From NCBI GenBank assembly GCA_963835855.1, contig CAWIHA010000021.1:62001-126000 (forward strand): DNA of 64,000 nt. Reading direction: 5' to 3'. The notes below the pieces were generated by a model, which was given only the letters and a program-made list of their open reading frames with translations, did not search any database and was not told the origin of the DNA. Made by a program: the position numbers and the translations under genes. This DNA is from CAWIHA01 sp963835855. GTDB lineage: Bacteria > Acidobacteriota > Terriglobia > Bryobacterales > Bryobacteraceae. This document shows, piece by piece, positions 25,167 through 33,730 of this stretch; within the stretch, counting starts at the first letter, position 1, and each line of letters begins with the position of its first letter.

Positions 25167-27728
25167 ATGCCATTTCAGATTCAACCACTTAGGCAATTCC
25201 TGGTCCGTCCGGCTTTGCCCCAGGCCTTCGCCCGGATGTCACAGCTCGCTTATAACGTCTTTTGGAGCTGGGAACCCACGATTCGTAACCTGTTCCGGCG
25301 CATGGATCCCAATCTCTGGGCTGCCTGTGGTTACAATCCGGTATCGATGCTGGGCCGGGTTCCCCAGGCCACGCTCGATAAACTCGCCGCCGATCCGCGT
25401 TATCTCGCCCTGTACAGGCGTGCGTGTGAGCGATTTGACGCTTACATGCACCGCGGCGAGGCGGCCAGCCAGAAGGAGCTGATCGCGTACTTCTCGATGG
25501 AGTATGGCATCCTCGACTGCATGCCTATGTATTCCGGCGGCCTTGGCGTGCTCTCAGGCGACTTCCTGAAAGCCGCCAGCGATTCGGATATTCCAGTGGC
25601 CGGGGTTGGATTGCTTTACCAAACCGGTTACGTGCAGCAGTATCTGAACCCGGATGGCTGGCAGCAAGAGCGGTATCCGCTGAACGACTTCTATACCCTT
25701 CCGGTCACGCCGGTGCGCGACCCAAGCGGCGCCGACATGAAAATCCAGGTGACCTTGCCGGCCGGGCCGGTCTGGATCAAGGTGTGGGTAATGGATGTCG
25801 GGCGCGTGAAGCTGTACCTGCTGGACACGAACATTCCGGAAAATGACCGCCCCGAGCACCGCAGCAACACAGACGCGCTCTATGGCGGCGACAACCACGT
25901 ACGCATCCGCCAGGAGATCGTCCTTGGCATCGGCGGGCTGCGCGCACTCAAAGCGCTTGGCCTGGAGCCGACGGTTTACCACATGAACGAGGGCCATTCG
26001 GCGTTCCTGGCGCTGGAGCGCATGCGCTTGCTGGTGAAAGAGCACGGACTGAGCTTTGACGAAGCGCTCGAAGCCTCGCGCCAGAACAACGTCTTTACGA
26101 TGCACACTTCGGTCCCGGCCGGCATCGACATCTTCGATTCCGGGCTGATGTGGGAGTACTTCCAGGAATACTGCCGGGAGTTAGGCATCGATTTCCAGCA
26201 GTTGATGGGCCTGGGGCGGCGGAACCCCGACGACCCCCACGAGCGGTTCTCGATGGCCATCCTGGCCATCAAGACCGCCAGCTTTCGTAACGCCGTGAGC
26301 CGCCTGCACCGGCAAGTCTCGCAGGAAATGTGGCAGGACCTCTGGCCGCAGTTGCCGGTGTGGGAGATCCCGATCACCTCGATCACCAATGGCGTGCATT
26401 TGCTGAGCTGGCTAAGCAACGACTTGGCGACCCTCTACGACCAATACCTGCAGCCGGACTGGCGCGAGCGCTTGACGGACTCGAAGACCTGGGAGCAGGT
26501 GCAGGACATCCCCGACCAGGAGCTATGGGAAGCGCACCGGCGCCGCAAGCGCCGCCTGCTCGCCTTCGTGCGGGAGCGGCAATGCAACTCCGCCAGGAAT
26601 CGCAAGGCCTCCTTGTCCGAACTGCGGCGGGCCTCCGAGGTGCTCGATCCGGACGCGTTCACGCTCGGCTTCGCGCGCCGGTTCGCGACTTACAAGCGGG
26701 CCACGCTGCTGTTCCGCGATGTCAACCGGCTCAAACGCATTCTGTCGAATCCCGAGAAGCCGGTACAGATTGTCATAGCCGGCAAGGCGCACCCGAAAGA
26801 TCATCCGGGCAAGGAACTCATCCGCCAAATCGTCCAGCTTTCACGCGACCCCGAAATTTCCAAGCGGCTGGTTTTTGTCGAGGACTATGAGATGCACGTG
26901 GCGCGCGAGCTGGTCCAGGGCGTCGATATCTGGCTGAATACGCCGCGCCGCGGCGAAGAAGCCTGCGGGACAAGCGGAATGAAGGCCGGTATCAACGGCG
27001 TCCTCAATTTGAGCGTGCTGGACGGGTGGTTTGACGAGGCGTACGAATGGAGCGGCGGCTGGGCGGTCGGGGACCGTATTGCATATTCCGAGGACCACGA
27101 TGAAGCGCATGCGACCGCCATTTACTCGCTGCTTGAAAACGAGCTGGTGCCCGCCTACTACGAGCGCGACCAGGGCGTGCCGCGCGAGTGGATGAAACGG
27201 GTGAAGCGCTCGATCGTGTGCTTGAGCCCCCAGTTCAACTGTCAGCGCACGGTGGACGAGTACATGTCCCAACTCTATCAGCCGGCGCACTGCGCCTACC
27301 TGGACTTCCAGTCGAACAATTTCGAAAAGGCTCGGCGGCAATCGTGCTGGAACGCCGAGGTCCGGGAAGCATGGGGCCAGGTACAGTTCGTGGATCTGGG
27401 GGCGCCGCCGAACGGCCCGATTCTGAGCGGCCGGCCGGTCCCGGTGCGTGCCGCGGTCAACCTGGCGGGGCTCAAGCCGGAGGACGTCCGTGTGGAGGTC
27501 GTGGTAGGCCGGATTGGGGCTAGCGGACAATTGGAAGATAGCGAGGTCATGCTGCTGCCGGCCATCGAGCAACGCGGGCAGGTGGTCATCTTTGAGAAAG
27601 ACATTGTGCCGCAGCAGACCGGCCGCGTCGGCTACGCACTTCGCATCAGCCCGAATCACTATGGCGATCCGCTGACGCGGCCTTGTAGCACGTTATTGAA
27701 ATGGGGCGCGGATTCGGCGCCGCGCTAG
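25167..27728 (+). CDS. glgP: alpha-glucan (glycogen) phosphorylase
   Basis: An 853-residue phosphorylase of the TIGR02094 kind, releasing glucose 1-phosphate from alpha-1,4-glucans with PLP as cofactor. EEACGTSGMKAGINGVLNLS carries the PLP Lys. YFSMEYGILDCMPMYSGGLGVL and FTMHTSVPAGIDIF are landmark motifs of this subgroup, and an extra C-terminal domain (RAAVNLAGLKPEDVRVEVVVG) is typical. The ATG at 25167 is preferred over an in-frame TTG at 25152; neither has a strong SD. Its stop overlaps by 4 bp the end of the convergent HD-domain gene. Confidence 0.94.
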   Translation: MPFQIQPLRQFLVRPALPQAFARMSQLAYNVFWSWEPTIRNLFRRMDPNLWAACGYNPVSMLGRVPQATLDKLAADPRYLALYRRACERFDAYMHRGEAASQKELIAYFSMEYGILDCMPMYSGGLGVLSGDFLKAASDSDIPVAGVGLLYQTGYVQQYLNPDGWQQERYPLNDFYTLPVTPVRDPSGADMKIQVTLPAGPVWIKVWVMDVGRVKLYLLDTNIPENDRPEHRSNTDALYGGDNHVRIRQEIVLGIGGLRALKALGLEPTVYHMNEGHSAFLALERMRLLVKEHGLSFDEALEASRQNNVFTMHTSVPAGIDIFDSGLMWEYFQEYCRELGIDFQQLMGLGRRNPDDPHERFSMAILAIKTASFRNAVSRLHRQVSQEMWQDLWPQLPVWEIPITSITNGVHLLSWLSNDLATLYDQYLQPDWRERLTDSKTWEQVQDIPDQELWEAHRRRKRRLLAFVRERQCNSARNRKASLSELRRASEVLDPDAFTLGFARRFATYKRATLLFRDVNRLKRILSNPEKPVQIVIAGKAHPKDHPGKELIRQIVQLSRDPEISKRLVFVEDYEMHVARELVQGVDIWLNTPRRGEEACGTSGMKAGINGVLNLSVLDGWFDEAYEWSGGWAVGDRIAYSEDHDEAHATAIYSLLENELVPAYYERDQGVPREWMKRVKRSIVCLSPQFNCQRTVDEYMSQLYQPAHCAYLDFQSNNFEKARRQSCWNAEVREAWGQVQFVDLGAPPNGPILSGRPVPVRAAVNLAGLKPEDVRVEVVVGRIGASGQLEDSEVMLLPAIEQRGQVVIFEKDIVPQQTGRVGYALRISPNHYGDPLTRPCSTLLKWGADSAPR

Positions 27729-28297
27729 CGTCCTCCGGCGCCCTGAAGACCCAGCGCGGCGGCGCACGCCTGCATCGCGCGGACGCAGAATGCGATATGC
27801 TCGTCCAGATCGATGCCGAGCTCACACGCGCCCGCGACGATGTCTTCCCGGTTGACGGAGCGTGCGAACGCTTTGTCCTTCATCTTTTTTCGTACGGATT
27901 TTGCGTCGACCTCATCCAGGCTGCGATGCGGCTTGACAAGCGCGACTGCGGTGATGAAGCCCGCCAGCTCGTCACAGGCGAAAAGCGTTTTCTCGAGCGG
28001 GGACACGCGCGCCACGCCAGTGTACTCCGCCGCATGCGAGAGCACGGCGCGGCGGATCTCGTCGCTCACACCGCGCTCGGCCAGAATCGGCTCGCCTTTG
28101 GCCGGGTGGTCGGGAAGCTGCGGGTGAATCTCCCAATCGAAGTCGTGCAGCAGAGCGGCGATTCGCCACTTGGTTTCATCCTCGCCGAGCTTCCGCGCAT
28201 ACGCGGCCAAGCACGCCTCCACCGCGAGTGCGTGCTTGCGGAGGTTATCGGATTGCGTGAATTCGCACAGGATCTGCCAGGCCTGTTCGCGGTCCAT
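27725..28297 (-). CDS. HD-domain hydrolase
   Basis: A 190-residue predicted metal-dependent phosphohydrolase. LRKHALAVEACLAAYA supplies the first His, IAALLHDFDWE the HD pair, and LSHAAEYTG and ACDELAGFI later His and Asp ligands. This is the common HDIG-type bacterial family often acting on nucleotides; the substrate cannot be read from sequence. It lies just upstream of the tRNA-Ala site on the opposite strand. Confidence 0.85.
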   Translation of the reverse strand: MDREQAWQILCEFTQSDNLRKHALAVEACLAAYARKLGEDETKWRIAALLHDFDWEIHPQLPDHPAKGEPILAERGVSDEIRRAVLSHAAEYTGVARVSPLEKTLFACDELAGFITAVALVKPHRSLDEVDAKSVRKKMKDKAFARSVNREDIVAGACELGIDLDEHIAFCVRAMQACAAALGLQGAGGR

Positions 28298-28350
28298 ATT
28301 CCATCAGGATACACTCGGACCGCCTATGCTATATTGAGGAGTCGAAAACT

Positions 28351-28426
28351 GGGCCTGTGGCGCAGTTGGGAGCGCGCTTCCATGGCATGGAAGAGGTCGT
28401 GAGTTCGAATCTCACCAGGTCCACCA
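28351..28426 (+). tRNA. tRNA-Ala (anticodon GGC), integration site
   Basis: All arms fold: acceptor GGGCCTG/CAGGTCC, D arm GCGC...GCGC, anticodon stem CTTCC/GGAAG with loop ATGGCAT (anticodon GGC), T arm GTGAG-TTCGAAT-CTCAC, and an encoded ACCA end. The last 48 bases plus 4 downstream bases are repeated perfectly at 34191-34242, so this gene is the attachment site of the adjacent element. A possible -10 (TATGCTATATT) lies about 15-25 bp upstream. Confidence 0.95.
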
Positions 28427-28430
28427 AACC
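28379..28430 (+). repeat. attL-like 52-bp direct repeat (tRNA side)
   Basis: Runs from TCCATGGCATGG in the anticodon arm through the tRNA 3' end and AAACC. Identical over 52 bases to 34191-34242; identity stops on both sides (TT versus GT upstream, C versus A downstream). Confidence 0.95.
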
Positions 28431-28440
28431 CATCAATCGT

Positions 28441-29619
28441 TTACGCAGTTCTGGCATTCCCGCATTCCCGCAGAATTCCCGCACAATTTGGGGGCAGCCA
28501 ACGCTCCTGTAGTCCCAGGATTGCTTTGCGCCGCTGCTCGGACCGCAGCAGCGTGTACTTCATTGTCGTTTCCGGCTTCGTGTGACCGGCCTGGCGCATT
28601 GCCTCGAACACGTTCACAGCGTCCGGGCCGTCCTGGATCGCTGTGATGTTCAAGCGGCGGAAGGTGCGCCAACCGAAATCGGGAAAGTAGAGCCCGAGCC
28701 GCTCAGCCGCGGGCCGGATGTAGCGCCGCAGGATGTCGCGATCATCCATCGGCTCGCCGTATTGCTGGAACACGTAGTCGTCCGGCTTCGCGTCTGCCGG
28801 CCGCAGCCGCTCGAAAGCCGGCGTCAGCCTGCCGAGCGCGAGCGCCCGGTGCGATTCTTCCGTCTTCGTCTCTCCGATTTCGCCTCGGAAATACGTCTCC
28901 TGCACCCAGACCAGGCCGCGATCCACATCCACGCTGCCCCATTTCAGGCCGCACAGTTCCGACACTCGCATGCCGGTTGAGACCGCTGTGGCGACCATGA
29001 GCTGCAGGATGCCGGGCAGCTCGTTGATGAGCGCGACGATCTGATCGTCGGTCAGCCCGTACTTCTTTCGGGCTGTGCGCCTCGGACCTAGCGTGGTTCG
29101 CAGGACCGGATTCCGGCCGCTCCAGTACCCCCAATCGGACGCCTTGGTGAAAACGCCGGAGACGATCCCTTTCAGGTCGTTCCGGGTCCACCACGACAGC
29201 CCTTGCTCGTTCTTCGAGTTCAAAAACGCTTGCACCAATTCGGCGCCGATGTCGCACAGCGACAACGACTCGAATGCGGGGAGGATGTGATTCTTGAGCA
29301 ACGACCGGTACTTCCCGCGCGGCCCCAGCGCCAGCGCGGGCAGATGTCTGTCCTCGTAGATCTTCACGAAATCACCGAACAGGATCTGGTCCTTGAGCGT
29401 GAACACCTGATCGTTCACGCCGGCGATTACGCGATCGCGAACGCGTTCCGCTTCGCGCTTGGTGATTTCGTCGCAGTACCCGAGGGTGTGCCATTTCTCC
29501 TTTCGCTCGAACCGTTTGGTTCTCTGGTTCAGAACGCGAACCCTGTAGCGGATGTAGTAGTAGGGCCGCGCTCCATTCTGCCGAAGCACGTTCGGCAACT
29601 GATGCTCTCGCCTTGCCAT
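28441..29619 (-). CDS. int: tyrosine recombinase/integrase of the tRNA-Ala element
   Basis: A 392-residue phage-type integrase. The N-terminal arm-binding-like region (RYRVRVLNQ...HTLGYCDEITKREAE) is followed by a SAM-like core-binding domain and the catalytic domain with STGMRVSELCGLKW (first Arg), FGWRTFRRL, RQAGHTKPETTMKYTLL (His box and Tyr nucleophile). In the usual GWHTFRHT box both His are Arg here, while the catalytic Arg remains. Start at 29619 (MARREHQL) has SD AGGAGA; an open extension to 29823 is unlikely. It ends 15 bp from the tRNA, the usual position for a tRNA-targeting integrase. Confidence 0.92.
   Translation of the reverse strand: MARREHQLPNVLRQNGARPYYYIRYRVRVLNQRTKRFERKEKWHTLGYCDEITKREAERVRDRVIAGVNDQVFTLKDQILFGDFVKIYEDRHLPALALGPRGKYRSLLKNHILPAFESLSLCDIGAELVQAFLNSKNEQGLSWWTRNDLKGIVSGVFTKASDWGYWSGRNPVLRTTLGPRRTARKKYGLTDDQIVALINELPGILQLMVATAVSTGMRVSELCGLKWGSVDVDRGLVWVQETYFRGEIGETKTEESHRALALGRLTPAFERLRPADAKPDDYVFQQYGEPMDDRDILRRYIRPAAERLGLYFPDFGWRTFRRLNITAIQDGPDAVNVFEAMRQAGHTKPETTMKYTLLRSEQRRKAILGLQERWLPPNCAGILRECGNARTA
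28456..28483 (+). repeat. left iterons ATTCCCGCA (candidate integrase arm sites)
   Basis: Three copies of ATTCCCGCA at 28456-28464, 28464-28472 and 28475-28483, inside the last codons of the integrase gene and 26 bp from the direct repeat. The second and third are 11 bp apart. The same motif recurs at the other end of the element. Confidence 0.75.
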
Positions 29620-30315
29620 TCGTTCTCCTGTGGATGGCTCGACGAAGGTTGACTCGGTTGCGAGCATAGCACGCGCGGCCCCTATAAGGTATGAGGAAAC
29701 AGCGAGCGGAAATCTGTCAGCCAAAGGCAGGGGACCACAGGCAGAGGAGAGAGAACCGCTGAGAGTCGCCTCTCTCAGCCGCGTCGGACGGCGCGGCGTC
29801 CACTGTGGTTCTCGGCTCCGCAAAGCGGACTCATCACGTGCATCGCATAGTCCGGGTGAAAGTCCGGTTCATAGTCCGGGTTGGTGTCGCGGATACAGCG
29901 ATCAACTCGCGGGCGGAAACGTCGGCTGCATTCGGTTTTCCGTCTCCTTTCCCGCGAGGGTTTCCGCGCGCCGCGCCGGAAAACGCAAGGGGGCCAAAAG
30001 CGAGACAAGACGAGACTTGCGCGGGAAAGCCGCGTAACGCCGCGTCGTCTGAGGTGTTACGGGGCCTGTTACGGTCCGGGTTACGGCGGGATCAGATTCA
30101 AGCACGTGAAACTCCAGGGATCACAACACGAACTGGGGTCGTCCACGGGGACGGGCAAAAGGTGGGAGCGACCCCGGTTCTGGGCGGCCTCAGCCGCCCA
30201 GAACGCCACTCCGCTGCCTTCGGCGCTCCGGGGGTCGCTCCCACCTTTTGCCCTCGGCGTTCTCCGGGTTGAATTTCGGCGCGCCTCGAATCGAGACAGC
30301 CACATGAAATTCATC
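29620..30315. other. non-coding stretch with a tandem motif and a large palindrome
   Basis: No frame here resembles a known protein. CATAGTCCGGG recurs at 29846-29856 and 29870-29880 with a related AAGTCCGG between them. A 101-bp nested palindrome lies at 30153-30253. The rest is GC-rich without a recognisable promoter. Confidence 0.5.
30153..30253. repeat. 101-bp nested inverted repeat
   Basis: The outer arms 30153-30175 and 30231-30253 are perfectly complementary over 23 bp (GGGCAAAAGG...CGACCCC). Inside is a second perfect 12-bp hairpin, GTTCTGGGCGGC (30177-30188), loop CTCA, GCCGCCCAGAAC (30193-30204). It would form a very stable cruciform or RNA cross-shaped fold. It lies beyond the end of the PIN-like gene and could act as terminator, origin-like structure or MITE. 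Confidence 0.8.
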
Positions 30316-31284
30316 TTACAGGAAATCAGCTCGGTGGCCGTCCATCGCATGCCTTCCCGCGCGAGTCGGCACCGCAGATCCACAGACAGGACAGATCGAT
30401 TGGTGGGGCGTGGCCCCTGCCGCGATGCCGTTTGTATGCTTCTGTAGGATGCCGTTTAGGAAGTCGTCTGAGTGAACAACGCACCTCGGATAACGCAGGA
30501 TGCGATCGATTTCAGAGGTGGCGCGGAGCATTCCGGCATCATCCGTCACGAAAACCTCCGCCACTCCGAGGTATACGGCTTGCCAAAGATCGGAGCCGTC
30601 TGGGCGTTTTCGCCTGTGTTTCCCCTGCTTCCAGTTTTTTGGCGAATGGGATGTTGCCAGTTGTATTATGTACTCGATAGTGGCTCCCAACGCTCTCCAA
30701 ACGTCGCTCCCCTTGCACAGATCTCGCATCTGTGGAACTGAGATCCCGAGGTCCCGAGTGGGCGGAAGCCGACACAGAACATTGAGGAAGTCCTCACCTT
30801 CCAAGACCTCGAGTGAGAGGCATACGGTATCCCGCTCACGTTCGGGAGGCCTGTTCGCGTTTATGAATTCCTCCACGTTGTGATTCATGTTGCCCAGCCA
30901 TGCAGCGATCTCGCTTGAGGGCTCCTGATCTGGGTCCAACATGCAGGCGTGGAGGTAATTCCCCGGGCCAGTCACTGGTAACGGGAAATCCTCGTGTCCT
31001 TTGAGGAAGGCTTCGGCAGCTGCGCGCGCGATATCAAGCGGGCGCTCCAAGAGCGGACCGCCGCCGTGAAGCGCCCTCATCGTCGAACAGATCAACCGCT
31101 TGTGGTCCGGGTCTGGAGTGCGCAGCACTTCGGCAAGCGAAACGACGCTGGCCAGCACGGGCCTGTTTCCAGATCGAATGAGATTGATGAGTACCCCTCG
31201 GTCGGGACGCTTTGCGAGCGCGTTCCATGACGACGTGTCGAAATAGACGGTTCCGTCCGGGATGTCGCTGCAGGTGTCTCGCAT
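30316..31284 (-). CDS. PIN-domain-like putative ribonuclease
   Basis: A 322-residue protein with PIN-type acidic residues in order: D16 in VYFDTSSWN, Glu in SVVSLAEVLRT, Asp in DGSDLWQAVYLG and the VTDDAGML pair. This fits a metal-dependent RNase fold with a long insertion of about 150 residues between the second and third acidic residues. The C-terminus has CPVCGSAVP, half of a zinc ribbon. Start at 31284 follows GAGAGG; a GTG at 31299 is possible. It is the distal gene of a three-gene run in the element. Much longer than VapC (about 130 residues), so a different toxin or defence role is possible, which is inference. Confidence 0.65.
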   Translation of the reverse strand: MRDTCSDIPDGTVYFDTSSWNALAKRPDRGVLINLIRSGNRPVLASVVSLAEVLRTPDPDHKRLICSTMRALHGGGPLLERPLDIARAAAEAFLKGHEDFPLPVTGPGNYLHACMLDPDQEPSSEIAAWLGNMNHNVEEFINANRPPERERDTVCLSLEVLEGEDFLNVLCRLPPTRDLGISVPQMRDLCKGSDVWRALGATIEYIIQLATSHSPKNWKQGKHRRKRPDGSDLWQAVYLGVAEVFVTDDAGMLRATSEIDRILRYPRCVVHSDDFLNGILQKHTNGIAAGATPHQSICPVCGSAVPTRAGRHAMDGHRADFL

Positions 31285-31365
31285 CGCGACCTCTCTCACT
31301 TCTCGGTCGCCTTCACCTTCCAGCAGGCCAGTTAGAAGATACCCGCGTTGAACAAGCCCTCCGGG

Positions 31366-32322
31366 CTATCTCCCGAAAAACCACAAAGCCGCTGGCAGAA
31401 GGCCAACAATCGCCCAACAGAGTTCACGGGAATACGCGACTGTCAAGGGATCCCCGAATCCTCGAATTCCCAATGAAGCCCGCTGCCGTCCGTAACGATG
31501 GACAGTGCGCGGAAACGCCTTGTACACGACTTTTGACAAGGACAGCCACATCAGCGAATCCTTGCCCACGAGTAGTAGCAAGCCGAGAGCAGCTTTGGGC
31601 AGGACGATAATGGCCGCGATCGACCATAACCCCAGGACGATGCGGCCATGCACGAAACACGAGCGCGCGACCACTCCATTCAAAACAAGCGCTCCGATGA
31701 ACACGCCGTACACGACGTACAAGCCCGCTACGCCGAGAGCTTGGCCCCTGGCTCGGTGCCTTTCCATGGGATCCTCGCCAGGCTGGTGCGTGTCCGCGTC
31801 ACTCCTCGCGGTTCTCGCCCTTATCTCACGCATGGCGGTGACTGTCCGCTCCCAGTCCCCTTCCACGTCCTCCCCGAGTGCCCGGCCCGCTTCCTTCCTG
31901 CCAGCAGGGTCTGTCATGGTGGCGCGCAGCCCACTCTCCCAATAGTCCTCGCTTTCCATGTCGGGTTCGAAGGACAAGAACTTGTCCGCCCAGTACTCCG
32001 CGGTCTTCTGATCCTCCATGTCATATGCCACGATGGCTAGCTTCGCCCAAGCGAACGGGTGCCTCGGTTGCAGTCGAATCGCTGCCTCAAGCAGATGCCT
32101 AGCCTCGACGCCTTCCCGCTTCTTCATCAGAGCGCCAGCATGAACCGTCAGCGCGGAGGCGATGAGGCCGAGTGCGAAGTTCGGACTGTCGCCAGCCGAT
32201 TGTGCGATACGATAGAGCGCCTCGTTCGGAAAGCCGTTGCACTCACAGAGATCGGCGAACTCCGTGGCGCCGTTAGCTGAGTCAAATCTGCCCGCCAGCG
32301 CTTCTAACAAATTCGCCGGCAA
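31366..32322 (-). CDS. TPR-like protein with C-terminal membrane helices
   Basis: A 318-residue protein of unknown function. The first half is helical with TPR-like units (ARHLLEAAIRLQPRHPFAWAKLAIVAYDMED and TAEYWADKFLSFEPD, quoted as landmarks at about residues 75-125 in two parts). After a charged linker come three or four hydrophobic segments: LYVVYGVFIGALVLNGVVA, LWSIAAIIVLPKAALGLLLLV and LCWAIVGLLPAALWFF. The start is TTG with a GGAAGA SD; the frame stays open another 20 codons upstream without a standard start, so the true N-terminus, or a frameshift from the preceding gene, is unresolved. Lies between two other unknown cargo genes. Confidence 0.55.
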   Translation of the reverse strand: MPANLLEALAGRFDSANGATEFADLCECNGFPNEALYRIAQSAGDSPNFALGLIASALTVHAGALMKKREGVEARHLLEAAIRLQPRHPFAWAKLAIVAYDMEDQKTAEYWADKFLSFEPDMESEDYWESGLRATMTDPAGRKEAGRALGEDVEGDWERTVTAMREIRARTARSDADTHQPGEDPMERHRARGQALGVAGLYVVYGVFIGALVLNGVVARSCFVHGRIVLGLWSIAAIIVLPKAALGLLLLVGKDSLMWLSLSKVVYKAFPRTVHRYGRQRASLGIRGFGDPLTVAYSRELCWAIVGLLPAALWFFGR

Positions 32323-32371
32323 GTTCTTCCAAGCGGGATGAGAAGCAAATACATCTTGCGGGCTTTGCTCT

Positions 32372-32884
32372 TCAGACAGAAGCCTGGCCCAGCATCTGCG
32401 CTCCTACTTCCAATCTCTCCTTGACATCTTGGGCAAGAAGATCGCACCAGGCTGCCTGGTTCGTGAAGCCGACGAAAGCCAATGAAATTGGCGATTCCTC
32501 GCCGGGTGCTGCCGTTCGCAGTGCGCGATTCATCAAATCACTGAGCCAACTCACCCTCGCCTTACCGGAGTTTCCCCACCAACCCTCACGATCTTCCAAA
32601 TAGACGGTGTATTCAACCAGGGCCTCCCGCGCCTCCGCCTCGGCGAGCAAGAGGAAGGGCGCCAATTCACCCCAAAGCAGGACCTCCCGAACGGGTAGGC
32701 GGCGCACCTTGTACCAGCTTGCTAGCGCGCCGTAAAGCGCCACGCGGTGCGGTGGCTCGTCTTTTGGGCCTCGGCCCTTCAGTGCCCTTCGCAAGTGCTG
32801 ATCATACGAGAGACGAGTAGATTCCCTGCATCCCTCCGGGGTGCCCGCCGCCCGGACAAGCGTAAGCAAGCCTCGCCAGTTCAT
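32372..32884 (-). CDS. hypothetical cargo protein of the element
   Basis: A 170-residue protein I do not recognise. It is predicted mostly helical, with HRVALYGALASWYKVRRLPV and LLLAEAEAREALVEYTVYLED as typical helices and no signal peptide, TM segment or obvious catalytic motif. It is the promoter-proximal gene of the three-gene minus-strand run (170-aa protein, TPR/membrane protein, PIN-like protein). About 50 bp separates its stop from the next start. Confidence 0.5.
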   Translation of the reverse strand: MNWRGLLTLVRAAGTPEGCRESTRLSYDQHLRRALKGRGPKDEPPHRVALYGALASWYKVRRLPVREVLLWGELAPFLLLAEAEAREALVEYTVYLEDREGWWGNSGKARVSWLSDLMNRALRTAAPGEESPISLAFVGFTNQAAWCDLLAQDVKERLEVGAQMLGQASV

Positions 32885-33307
32885 TGCCCTCTCGCCTCAC
32901 GCAAGCACCGCCCCGGCTCTGCATCGCCGCTGCAAGTGCTCGGATTCCTGGGAGGCACCCATCATACACCCGGCCGCCTCCGCCTTGGAGACCGTTTCGT
33001 CGCAACCCGGAACCCGTATCTCGGTTCACGCGGCTGCCGGACATGCTGGCTCAGTGTTGGGCCATCGGAGAGATCCCTGAGGGCTATGCAGCGCGCACCC
33101 GCGAAGCGCTAGAGCTGGCACCCGCCTATGCGAAGGCTTTCCCACGCCGCGGACGCCCGCCTGCACGTCCATGGGCCAGTCGGCAACCTCGGCGCGCAAC
33201 CAAGCACCCCGCGGGTTGATGCGCCTACCACGAAAGTGTGTGACAGTGCGCTCGCGTGCTCAACGTTGGTAGCGAGTTTCCGGGCGCGGTAGCGACGAAC
33301 TCAGCGC
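32885..33307. other. 423-bp gap with no recognised gene
   Basis: Lies between the toxin gene and the three-gene cargo run. A plus-strand frame of 111 codons from 32884 has no family resemblance and biased Pro/Arg composition. It presumably holds the promoter of the cargo run, but I see no convincing -35/-10 pair. Confidence 0.4.
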
Positions 33308-33730
33308 TCAGGCCGCGTCGACCAGCGTTACGCCGGCGGCACAGGCGGCTTGCCGGAGGTCATCGTCAAGCGTGGCGAGCGGCAGTGCCTCGCGGATTGC
33401 CAGTTCCAGATAGGCTGCATCGTAGGCGCTGAGCTTGTGGGTCCGCGCCAGCGGCAGGATTTGCTGAGCGAGCCAGGTGGCGGGACGGTGCTCTATCGCG
33501 ATTGGCAGGAGCCGCAGCCGCTCCAGAAATGCGGTCTGCGCCGCAGCGTCCATCCGGCCGCGGCGCTCTGCGGTGCGCAGGACGTTGGCGGCCTCGAACG
33601 ACCACAGCGCGGGCACGACGGCGTGAACCGTTTCCAGAGACTTGAGAACAGCCACGGTGAATGGTGTGGACTCGCCTTCAAAGGCCCAACTCAGGGTCAT
33701 TGAAGCGTCAAGAACGAACGGGCCGGTCAA
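33308..33730 (-). CDS. vapC: VapC-like PIN-domain toxin
   Basis: A 140-residue PIN-domain protein with all four acidic residues: VLDASMTLSWAF, SFEAANVLRTAE, LSAYDAAYLELA and LATLDDDLR. VapC toxins are Mg-dependent RNases that cleave tRNA or rRNA. The likely start is TTG at 33730, overlapping the antitoxin stop (ATATTGACC), the usual coupling in such pairs. The same frame is also open from the antitoxin start at 33985 because of a 1-base change in the antitoxin, so an antitoxin-toxin fusion of 225 residues is formally possible. Confidence 0.85.
   Translation of the reverse strand: MTGPFVLDASMTLSWAFEGESTPFTVAVLKSLETVHAVVPALWSFEAANVLRTAERRGRMDAAAQTAFLERLRLLPIAIEHRPATWLAQQILPLARTHKLSAYDAAYLELAIREALPLATLDDDLRQAACAAGVTLVDAA

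Noticed and set aside
28456..28483. CRISPR-like repeats at the left end of the element
   Set aside because: Units are only 9 bp with no unique spacers of regular size. The mirror set at the other end fits integrase arm sites better.
29805..30272. Plus-strand frames of 150-190 codons in the element
   Set aside because: They run through the 101-bp palindrome and tandem motif, have Arg/Pro/Gly bias and no family resemblance; treated as non-coding.
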